Below are positions 1 to 6,543 of a stretch of DNA of 40,379 nt, piece after piece; the stretch's first letter is position 1, and each line of letters opens with the position of its first letter. The position numbers and the translations under genes are program-made. Under the pieces are notes generated by a model. That model was not told the origin of the DNA, did no database searches, and worked only from the letters and a program-made list of their open reading frames with translations. Location: positions 1-40,379 of the forward strand of contig JAJVIE010000008.1 of assembly GCA_022072175.1 (NCBI GenBank), written 5' to 3'. This DNA is from Candidatus Omnitrophota bacterium. Lineage in GTDB: Bacteria; Omnitrophota; Gorgyraeia; 2-02-FULL-51-18.

Positions 1-440
1 TCACGGACGCTTCCAACGCCGCGATCACGAACGACCTCCTGCAACGCGCCATCGACAAGGGCGAGCGCCGGTCCGGTCGCAAGATCGACCGCATCTGCTC
101 GCACCGGAATCAGCGCCGGGGTTATCTGAACCTCGTGACGCCGCAGAAGCGCTTCCACGACGGCAACCTCGACGCGGGCTATCAGACGCTCTCGTGGAAC
201 GGGATGCCCTGGGACGTTTCCCACGACTGTCAGCGCGAGGTCGTGTATGCCTGGCCCAAGAAGGACGTGCAACGCTTCGAGGCGCACGGCATCAAGCTCG
301 ACGAGACGGAAGGCCACACCCTCCACCGCATCAGCAGGTCCGATGTGTTCGAGGCGTACTACAAGCACTACGGCAACGCGGGTACGAAGTACCCGGCCGC
401 GTGCGTCCGGCTCGACAACTTGCAGGTCCTCTCGGAGTAA
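1..440 (+). CDS. Major capsid protein, C-terminal part (5' truncated by window edge)
   Basis: The open frame is already running at base 3 and ends at the TAA at 438-440, giving 145 residues. I identify it as the end of the major capsid protein because the capsid N-terminus lies at the far end of the window after terminase, portal and scaffold, and because the segment has the mixed alpha/beta, aromatic-rich look of a capsid C-terminal domain. Joining base 40379 to base 1 keeps the frame (codon ATC spans the joint) and gives a 281-residue product. That is short for this kind of capsid protein, so some coding sequence may be missing at the joint. No conserved catalytic residues apply. The identification rests mostly on context. 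Confidence 0.7.
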   Translation, partial: TDASNAAITNDLLQRAIDKGERRSGRKIDRICSHRNQRRGYLNLVTPQKRFHDGNLDAGYQTLSWNGMPWDVSHDCQREVVYAWPKKDVQRFEAHGIKLDETEGHTLHRISRSDVFEAYYKHYGNAGTKYPAACVRLDNLQVLSE

Positions 441-450
441 CCGAATCAAG

Positions 451-472
451 CCCTCCGGCGTAAGCCGGGGGG
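451..472 (+). terminator. GNRA-loop hairpin after the capsid gene
   Basis: A 9-bp stem (451-459 with 464-472, one G-T wobble) closes on the tetraloop GTAA, a GNRA loop. It lies 11 bases after the capsid stop. No T-run follows, so it is more likely an mRNA-stabilising or processing hairpin, or a weak terminator, than a full intrinsic terminator. Confidence 0.4.
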
Positions 473-525
473 CCCTCGGTTTCCGCGAAGGCAAACGTCA
501 ACCAGTTCAAGAAGGAGAAATCAAC

Positions 526-861
526 ATGGCACTCGTCGCCACCATCGGAACGAAGTCCCGCGTCCAGGGACAGTTCGGTCCGAAAACGGTCGTGCGCGGC
601 ACTCTCGCGTTCGACAACGCATACCCCACGAACGGGGAAACCGTCCTGCTCTCGCAGGTCGGCCTCTCGACCGTGGACCAAATGAAGCTGTTCCCCTACG
701 CCGGCTACGTCGGCGAGTGGGACGGCGTCAACAAGAAGGTCAAGCTGTTCTACGCCGACTACAACGCGAACGCGGACGGCCCTCTCATCGAGGTCGCCGC
801 CAACGCGAACGCCGTCGCCGTCTCCGCGATGCCTTTCGAGGCCATCGGGGACGAGGCGTAA
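526..861 (+). CDS. Small virion protein following the capsid gene (possible head decoration protein)
   Basis: This 111-residue protein starts at ATG 526 behind a clear ribosome site (GAAGGAG, 511-517). The upstream in-frame extension to 247 overlaps the capsid gene in another frame and is not credible. The composition is beta-rich, with alternating Gly and hydrophobic residues, and there is no signal peptide or membrane segment. Its place directly after the capsid gene fits a head decoration or other capsid-surface protein; that is inference from position, since I do not recognise a family. It is one codon-scale gap from the next gene. Confidence 0.6.
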   Translation: MALVATIGTKSRVQGQFGPKTVVRGTLAFDNAYPTNGETVLLSQVGLSTVDQMKLFPYAGYVGEWDGVNKKVKLFYADYNANADGPLIEVAANANAVAVSAMPFEAIGDEA

Positions 862-869
862 GGACCTTC

Positions 870-1424
870 GTGTTCGACGGGAGAGGCGTCTCGTCGGGTT
901 TTGTTCGCGCCCTGCGAGCCATTGACGCAGACCTTCGGGCCTGTTTCGATGACTCGCAGGACGCGATCATTATTTGGGCGGAGCGGTCCGGCCGCCCGAA
1001 AACTCTTGAGTTCACCTCTCGCCGGTGCTTCACCGAAGCCAACCCCGACATCCTCGACAAAGACGGGAACCCGATCCAAAAGCAGGTCGAGCTTTCCCGG
1101 TACGACCTCGAATGTTTTACGCTCAAGCGTCTCAAGGAAATCGACGTTTGGAAATTGCACGGGAACGGCCTCAAGTTCGACGACTGGCTCGCGGAGCAGG
1201 AGACAAACTTCAAGGAGAAGCAGAAAAAGAAGTTTCAGCACGAACGTCGGGAGTACATCAAGGAGCATCGTCGAGAGTTCGCCGATGCTTTGGAAAACCT
1301 AAAGCGGGGCATCATCGCCCCGAACCAAAAAAGGCCGCTCACTCGTCGAGAGGTAGCGCGGATGCTTGGTCCGAAGCCGGGCCAGGATAAGCGCATCATC
1401 GTCGGGACGGGACGAGCCGCATAG
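870..1424 (+). CDS. Hypothetical protein in the head-completion region, charged C-terminus
   Basis: I chose GTG 870 as the start because it follows the previous stop by 8 bases and is preceded by GTAAGGA (858-864). The longer frame reaching back to 717 would run inside the upstream gene. The product is 184 residues. The middle (about residues 100-155) is strongly charged and probably helical, with runs of Lys, Glu and Arg; the last 30 residues are basic (PLTRREVARML and following). No known family is recognised. Position suggests a structural or assembly role. Confidence 0.55.
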   Translation: MFDGRGVSSGFVRALRAIDADLRACFDDSQDAIIIWAERSGRPKTLEFTSRRCFTEANPDILDKDGNPIQKQVELSRYDLECFTLKRLKEIDVWKLHGNGLKFDDWLAEQETNFKEKQKKKFQHERREYIKEHRREFADALENLKRGIIAPNQKRPLTRREVARMLGPKPGQDKRIIVGTGRAA

Positions 1425-1438
1425 AAAAGGAGAGCGTC

Positions 1439-2011
1439 ATGCTACTTTGGAACACCACGAAGGCGACCCTCGAATCGAAGTTCGACGGTCGCATCAGCAT
1501 TTTCAAGCCGGGGGAGCGCAAGCGCTTCCACGACCGCATCGAGGGACAGCATCTCCTTTTCAAGCTCTCCCCGAAGGGCATGGTCGAACTCCCGGACACG
1601 GACGACATGATGGCGGCGAAGCTCGACTCGAAAGAGCTTGAGCCGTTCCTCATCAACGGCCTCAAGGCGCGGCGCAAGACGCTCGACGGCGTCGTGCAGA
1701 ACTTCCGCGTGAAGAACAAGGAGCGCGAGGCGGCCAAGCTCGCATCGGAGCCGCCGGACGACCACGTTATCAACTGCGTCAAAGAGATCAAGGCGATCGA
1801 CGAGACGATGAAGTCGCTCAAGGCCGACGACTACAACCTCGTCGACGACTACCTCGGCAAGAAGGCCGACGTCGTCAAGGACACGGACCAGGAAATCAAG
1901 GACTCCCAGGCGGGAGTCGAGCGCGACGGCGCGTCCGGCTACAAGATGACGGGCAAGAACGGACACTCGAAAGGCGGCCAAAAGCCGGCGAAGGCGAAAG
2001 CCGGCCGGTAA
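1439..2011 (+). CDS. Hypothetical structural-region protein, hydrophilic
   Basis: A 190-residue protein with a strong ribosome site (AAAAGGAG ending 7 bases before the ATG). The first ~65 residues look compact and beta-rich (FKPGERKRF, LFKLSPKGMVELP). The remainder is a charged helical region, and the last 25 residues are Gly/Lys/Ala-rich and likely disordered. It sits between an unknown gene and the adaptor-like gene in the head-tail joining segment. The N-terminal segment could be a small beta-barrel, but I cannot name a family. Confidence 0.55.
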   Translation: MLLWNTTKATLESKFDGRISIFKPGERKRFHDRIEGQHLLFKLSPKGMVELPDTDDMMAAKLDSKELEPFLINGLKARRKTLDGVVQNFRVKNKEREAAKLASEPPDDHVINCVKEIKAIDETMKSLKADDYNLVDDYLGKKADVVKDTDQEIKDSQAGVERDGASGYKMTGKNGHSKGGQKPAKAKAGR

Positions 2012-2028
2012 AGGTCGAAAGGTGAGCG

Positions 2029-2967
2029 ATGCTTTTTCATCTACCACAACTGCGGTCCTACGTCCTCTCCTGCTACAACCAGGCGAGCGAGACGGGACAC
2101 TTGAAGCCGGTGGACCTGGACTTCGCGATCAACGAAGCGTTCATGTCCCGCGTCGTGGATCTGATGAACCTGCACGAAGGGTATTTCGAGGAAACCTACA
2201 ACTTCGCGCTCGAATCGGGCGTCGAAGGGTACAACCTCCCCAGTAACTTCACGGCGGGCCAAAAGCAAGCGGTCCGTGTTGCCATCCTGGAACGCAAGAT
2301 CGCGAACGCCTGGGTCCCCTGCGAGTTCCGCCGCCGCTACACCGAAGCCAACCCGACCGACGGCGCCGGCGTCGCCGATGCCTACGTCCCCTCGTACAAG
2401 TTCCGGGGCCGGCAGATCATCCTCGAACCGACGCCCGTCTCCGACGAGGACGCGGCCAACACGCGCCTCACCTACGTTTTCATGCCCCCGCGCCTCCGCT
2501 CGGCCAACTGCGCGGCCGGCGCTTCCACGACGGGAGCGGAAGCCCAGGTCCGGCTCGACGACGGCGCGGACCCCCGCGACGACTACTACAACGGGGCCCG
2601 CGTGCATATCGTTTCCGGGACCTGCGACGCGGTCGGGCAGACCCGCGTCATCACCGACTACGACGGCAACACGAAGATCGCGACCCTGGACTCCGCCTGG
2701 ACCATCCGCACGGTCGTCGCGAACACCAACCCGAAGGCCGTCGACATCTTCTCAATTCTCATTCACGACGACTTCCCGGAGATTTTCCACGAACTCATCG
2801 CGCTCGATGCGTGCATGAGCGGGTATCTCCGGGAGCGGGCCGCGTCTTTGACCATCTCGGACTTCGCCAAGATGCGGCAACTGCAACTGGCGAAGAAGTT
2901 CGCGGACCTTTTGGAAAACCGGACGGATCAACCGAAGTTCACCCGTCCCTGGCATATCGAGCTTTAA
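2029..2967 (+). CDS. Putative head-tail adaptor protein with inserted beta module
   Basis: 312 residues. The N-terminus (SYVLSCYNQASETGHL, with INEAFMSRVVDLMNL) and the helical C-terminus (FHELIALDACMSGYL, then QLQLAKKFADLLE) match the helical layout of podovirus adaptor proteins that sit under the portal. Residues ~180-245 form a distinct insert: DDYYNGARVHIVSGT, then TRVITDYDGNTKIATLDSAW. This resembles a beta module that recurs in phage tail-fibre and structural proteins. Family assignment comes from pattern and genome position, not a search. It starts at ATG 2029, 17 bases after the previous stop, behind AAGGTGAG. Confidence 0.6.
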   Translation: MLFHLPQLRSYVLSCYNQASETGHLKPVDLDFAINEAFMSRVVDLMNLHEGYFEETYNFALESGVEGYNLPSNFTAGQKQAVRVAILERKIANAWVPCEFRRRYTEANPTDGAGVADAYVPSYKFRGRQIILEPTPVSDEDAANTRLTYVFMPPRLRSANCAAGASTTGAEAQVRLDDGADPRDDYYNGARVHIVSGTCDAVGQTRVITDYDGNTKIATLDSAWTIRTVVANTNPKAVDIFSILIHDDFPEIFHELIALDACMSGYLRERAASLTISDFAKMRQLQLAKKFADLLENRTDQPKFTRPWHIEL

Positions 2968-2988
2968 TCACAAAGGAGGGAACGTACA

Positions 2989-3387
2989 ATGGCATCACTT
3001 AACGCGGGCGACGTCTCGGCGCGGGTCCATGAGTCCTACGTCGACTGCGGTCGCGAGAAAAACATCCTCATCACCAAAGGCGGCGCGGGGAGCATCTGCA
3101 CCGTCACGCTCCCGGACTGGGCGAAGGGCTTCCGCATCTTTCCGTCGGCGGAGATCATCTTCCACGTCTCGAAGAACGACGCCGGCGCGGACGACCCGGC
3201 CGCGCAAGCCACGTCGAACGCGGCCGCGATCGACGAGGGCGACATGAGCATCGGCGGCATCGCGAAGGCCGACCAATGGGAGACGCGCCTCCTGCCGACG
3301 ACCCACGAGGGCTATCGGGCGAGCGAGCGCTTCCTCAAGCTCTACGGCGCCGCCGGCTCGGAGACGATCGACCTGGAAATCTTCTAA
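2989..3387 (+). CDS. Hypothetical virion-region protein
   Basis: 132 residues from ATG 2989, behind a near-ideal ribosome site (AAAGGAGGG, 2972-2980). The sequence is mostly beta-type with a short Ala/Asp-rich linker around residue 65 (DDPAAQATSNAAAID). The final residues (GSETIDLEIF) are typical of a small beta-sandwich end. The stop overlaps the next start by one base (TAATG). There is no recognisable family. Position between adaptor and tail genes suggests a virion component. Confidence 0.55.
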   Translation: MASLNAGDVSARVHESYVDCGREKNILITKGGAGSICTVTLPDWAKGFRIFPSAEIIFHVSKNDAGADDPAAQATSNAAAIDEGDMSIGGIAKADQWETRLLPTTHEGYRASERFLKLYGAAGSETIDLEIF

Positions 3388-3521
3388 TGCGGCTCGCCGG
3401 CATCCTTCTCCTGGGCCTGGTCCTTACCGGATGCGCGACGGCTCCCACGCCGGCCGCGACGCCGGAGGACTGCCCCGGAAATTATCGGCCGACTGCCGTC
3501 ATCGAGGTCCGACCGGCATGA
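3387..3521 (+). CDS. Small lipoprotein (44 residues)
   Basis: The start ATG overlaps the previous stop (TAATG at 3385-3389) and the stop overlaps the next start (ATGA at 3518-3521), so the gene is well placed in the operon despite its size. Residues 1-15 are a signal sequence ending in the lipobox LVLTGC, predicting signal peptidase II cleavage before Cys16. The 29-residue mature part is rich in Pro, Ala and Thr, with one more Cys. Small Pro-rich outer-membrane lipoproteins include Rz1-type spanins, but no matching inner-membrane spanin overlaps it. The role is open. Confidence 0.6.
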   Translation: MRLAGILLLGLVLTGCATAPTPAATPEDCPGNYRPTAVIEVRPA

Positions 3522-4183
3522 ACGACGCGGCCACGAAGCCCCCAACCTTCAAGCGCGACTGGTTTACGCGGGCGATCCCGCTATTCGAGTCCCTCCTTTC
3601 TCCCCTGGCCGGCCGGCCGGGGCTTCGCGCTTTGGAAATCGGGAGCTTCGAGGGCCGCTCCGCCTACTGGCTCCTGGACAACATCCTCACGGCGCCGGAC
3701 GCGGAGCTTTACTGCCTCGACGTTTGGGACGGTCACGGAGACTCGCGGTACAGGAATCAGAACTCCGAACTCTACGTCGGCGACTCGTTTCGGACGTTTT
3801 GGGAGAACATCCTGGGCCACCCGACCTTCGGCATGAAGGTCCGGCCGCGCCGGGGCCTTTCCTTCGACTCCCTGGCGAGCATCGCGGCCATGAAGGGCAT
3901 CGGCCGGGCGATCGAGTTCGACTTCATCTACGTCGACGGCTCTCATCAAGGGACCGACGTCCTGGCCGACGCGGTCCTCTCCTGGCGCCTTTTGAAAAAG
4001 GGCGGCATCATCATCTTCGACGACTACGACTACGAACTGGCGAAGCGCTATCCCTCCGGCGAAGGCCATCGTCTAACGGCGATGGAGCCCGCGATCGCGC
4101 TTAACGGATTTTTAGCGACGCACGGAAAAGAACTCACAATTTTGCATCGCGAGTATCAACTCGCTCTACGAAAGGAGATTTAA
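3518..4183 (+). CDS. Class I SAM-dependent methyltransferase (Methyltransf_24-like)
   Basis: 221 residues. A Rossmann-type methyltransferase: motif I ALEIGSFEGRSAYWL (residues ~42-56) would bind S-adenosylmethionine, LYCLDVWD is the following acidic strand, and FDFIYVDGSHQG with GGIIIFDDYDY are the later motifs typical of the Methyltransf_24 family. That family often acts on small molecules or sugars, so the substrate cannot be read from sequence. The start ATG overlaps the lipoprotein stop by four bases. Within a tail-gene block it may modify a virion component or host surface sugar, or be a passenger gene. Confidence 0.8.
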   Translation: MNDAATKPPTFKRDWFTRAIPLFESLLSPLAGRPGLRALEIGSFEGRSAYWLLDNILTAPDAELYCLDVWDGHGDSRYRNQNSELYVGDSFRTFWENILGHPTFGMKVRPRRGLSFDSLASIAAMKGIGRAIEFDFIYVDGSHQGTDVLADAVLSWRLLKKGGIIIFDDYDYELAKRYPSGEGHRLTAMEPAIALNGFLATHGKELTILHREYQLALRKEI

Positions 4184-4185
4184 TC

Positions 4186-5763
4186 ATGTCACTCCACGCG
4201 GACGTCATTTGGGAGTTCCGGCCGACGGCCGGAGACAACGCCAACGGCGGCGGCTTCAAAGCGGGCGCCTCCGGCGTCGACCTTTCCATCCAGGACGCGG
4301 CAGAACAGGCGTACACCGACCTCGTCATCGACGCGGTCGACAACACCAAGATCACGAGCGCGGCCGAACGCGCTTTCATCGCCGACGACGTCGGCAACAT
4401 CATCAACATCACGGGCGGCACGGGCTTCACGACCGGCCGCTTCGAGATCACGGCCGTCGCCGCCGGCGTCGCGACCGTCGACCGCGCCATCGGAACGACC
4501 GGCTCGACCGGAGGCACGGGGAACCTGGGCGGCGCTCTCGACGTCCCTTACGACGCCTGGGTCGACAACGACCTCCGCTCCGACGGGACGAACGTACACC
4601 GCGTCTACATCAAGAACACCGGAACCGGGACCATCGCGGCGGACCTCACGTTCACGAACAAGCAAGGCGCGACCACGAGACAGCTTCTTTTCGAGGGCTA
4701 CAACACCACGAGAGGCGACAACCCGACCGGGACGAACCGGCCGCTTCTCGACTTCGGCGCCTTCTCCCTGCAACTGGCCGACACGAATAGCCTGGGGTGG
4801 CTCGTCAAGAACCTGCGCTTCACCACGACCTCCGCGACCGGCATCGCGATCCCCGGACTTTCGGTCGTTCGGAATTGCAAGTTCTCGAATACCTCCGGCA
4901 CGGCCGGCCGCATCGCCGTTTCGTCCGGGTACAGCACGTCCGTCGCCGCAAGCGCGAGCGTCTTTATCGACTGCGAGATGAACAGCACGGCCGGGACCGC
5001 TTTCTCCATCGGGTCCCAGTCGTATGTCTCCGCCGACGTCCATCTGATCGGATGCTTCATCCACGACTCCGTCACCGGCGTCGGAAAGACCGGGACCAAC
5101 TCGACGATCCTTTTCATCGAGGACTGCATCATCAAGGCGTGTTCGACGGCAGGGCTTACCGGCACGACGCAGTTCCGCATCATCAAGAACTGCACGTTCT
5201 ACGGAGCCGCTACTCCTGCCGGCATCGCCATCAACAACTCCGGGCAACCGTCCGGGTATCGGTGGCTCAACAACATCATCTACGGATGGACGACCGGCAT
5301 CTCGGTCACGACGCCCGACAAGCGCGGGCTCGCGGAATTCAACAACTTCTTCAACAACACGACGAACCGCTCGAACATCGACGCGGGACCGAACGACATC
5401 GCGCTCGACCCGCAATTCACCGACCCGTCGACGAACGACTTCACTCCGGGCGCGAATATGCAGGGCGTCGGCACGCCGAACGTCAACATCGGCGCCGGCG
5501 GCTCGGCGACCAGGTCCTACGTCGACCTGGGCGCGGCGCAGACCCAGGCGGCCGACTACCCGTCGGAGGACGACGTGCGTGACGGCGTTTCATTCGGCGA
5601 TGGCGCCTTCGAGGGCAACATGACACTCCCGGCCGAAGCAGACGTCGAGGCGGGCGTGCAGTACGGCACGAACGGCACGGAGTTCGAGGGCACGCTCCCG
5701 GCCACGACCGGGGGGCAACGCACGCGAGGCATCCTGCCCTTCTACGCCGTCAAGGGGTCGTAA
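4186..5763 (+). CDS. Beta-helix tail protein (tailspike-like)
   Basis: 525 residues behind AAAGGAG (4171-4177). Residues ~110-430 are a ladder of short hydrophobic strands with Asn, Cys and Gly turns (repeated patterns such as FIDCEMN, LIGCFIHD, FIEDCIIKAC, IIKNCTFYG, WLNNIIYG). This is the look of a right-handed parallel beta-helix, as in tailspikes and polysaccharide-binding or -cleaving proteins. The C-terminal 80 residues contain two copies of an EDDVRDGVSFGDGAFEG / EADVEAGVQYG unit, which resembles a small structural repeat in virion proteins. No catalytic residues can be assigned. The stop overlaps the next start by one base. Confidence 0.7.
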   Translation: MSLHADVIWEFRPTAGDNANGGGFKAGASGVDLSIQDAAEQAYTDLVIDAVDNTKITSAAERAFIADDVGNIINITGGTGFTTGRFEITAVAAGVATVDRAIGTTGSTGGTGNLGGALDVPYDAWVDNDLRSDGTNVHRVYIKNTGTGTIAADLTFTNKQGATTRQLLFEGYNTTRGDNPTGTNRPLLDFGAFSLQLADTNSLGWLVKNLRFTTTSATGIAIPGLSVVRNCKFSNTSGTAGRIAVSSGYSTSVAASASVFIDCEMNSTAGTAFSIGSQSYVSADVHLIGCFIHDSVTGVGKTGTNSTILFIEDCIIKACSTAGLTGTTQFRIIKNCTFYGAATPAGIAINNSGQPSGYRWLNNIIYGWTTGISVTTPDKRGLAEFNNFFNNTTNRSNIDAGPNDIALDPQFTDPSTNDFTPGANMQGVGTPNVNIGAGGSATRSYVDLGAAQTQAADYPSEDDVRDGVSFGDGAFEGNMTLPAEADVEAGVQYGTNGTEFEGTLPATTGGQRTRGILPFYAVKGS

Positions 5764-6197
5764 TGGAGAGCGCCCCCTCGAAGGTCGAGTGGGAGCGCCT
5801 GGAAAACGAAAAGAAGGCGTTCCGGCAGATGCAGGAGCGCTTTCACCGTGAGCTACACGCGACGAAGGACGACATCGCGACGCTCACCCGGCTCAAGGCG
5901 TCGCACAAGCGGCGCCGGAAGCATTTCCAAGAGCAGATGAAGAAGGCCCGGCGCTTCATCGAAGAACTCCGCCGGCGCGAAAAGGCCGTCGAAGCACGAG
6001 AGGCGGCCGCCGGCGAGCGCGACCGCAAAGTGGCCATGCGCGAGTCAGAGCAGAATCTACGGGAGAAACGGCTCAACGAACTGGACGACCGGCTACTCCG
6101 CAAGGAAGAAAACGTCGCGATCCGCGAGCGTCAACTCGAAAACGAACGGCACTTGGAGGAACGAAGCGATGTTGGAAGCGGTCAAGTCGGCGTATGA
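5763..6197 (+). CDS. Coiled-coil protein
   Basis: 144 residues, nearly all predicted helix: continuous heptad-like Glu/Arg/Lys/Leu patterns from about residue 8 to 132 (for example FIEELRRREKAVEAREA). There is no signal or membrane segment. Its 3' end overlaps the next gene by 29 bases in a different frame. Pairing with the downstream one-membrane-helix protein suggests a joint membrane-associated or tail assembly role. No family is recognised. Confidence 0.6.
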   Translation: MESAPSKVEWERLENEKKAFRQMQERFHRELHATKDDIATLTRLKASHKRRRKHFQEQMKKARRFIEELRRREKAVEAREAAAGERDRKVAMRESEQNLREKRLNELDDRLLRKEENVAIRERQLENERHLEERSDVGSGQVGV

Positions 6198-6543
6198 GAC
6201 GGTCAGACTGGCGGTAAAACACGGACTCGGCGTCACCATCGCCATCTTGAACACGCTGTTCCTCGGAGCGGTCCTCTACTACGTCCTCACGACTTCGCAC
6301 GAGCGCGAACTCAAGCTCACGAACATCATCGAGCAGAAGTTCGTCACGATGGACGCCTCCATCTCATTGAATACCCAGGCGACAAACAACACGGCCTCCT
6401 ATCTGAAAAATCTCAACGATGAGGTCCGCGACCGCTATGCGACCATCATCAAGACGGGCGAGGCGACCGCCGCCGTGAATCAAAGAGTCTTCGAGGCGCT
6501 TACGGCCATGAACGAGCGCCTTCGGTACGACCGGGGGAGATAA
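6169..6543 (+). CDS. Single-pass membrane protein (holin- or inner spanin-like topology)
   Basis: 124 residues. One strongly hydrophobic segment (residues ~20-41, VTIAILNTLFLGAVLYYVLTT) is followed by a ~80-residue hydrophilic, probably helical C-terminal part. The start at 6169 is preceded by GGAGGAAC inside the upstream gene. One transmembrane helix plus a coiled domain is the topology of inner-membrane spanins and some holins, but the sequence alone does not decide. The stop overlaps the next ATG by one base. Confidence 0.55.
   Translation: MLEAVKSAYETVRLAVKHGLGVTIAILNTLFLGAVLYYVLTTSHERELKLTNIIEQKFVTMDASISLNTQATNNTASYLKNLNDEVRDRYATIIKTGEATAAVNQRVFEALTAMNERLRYDRGR

Noticed and set aside
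451-472. Hairpin after the capsid gene as a full terminator
   Set aside because: No T-run follows; kept only as a weak or processing hairpin.
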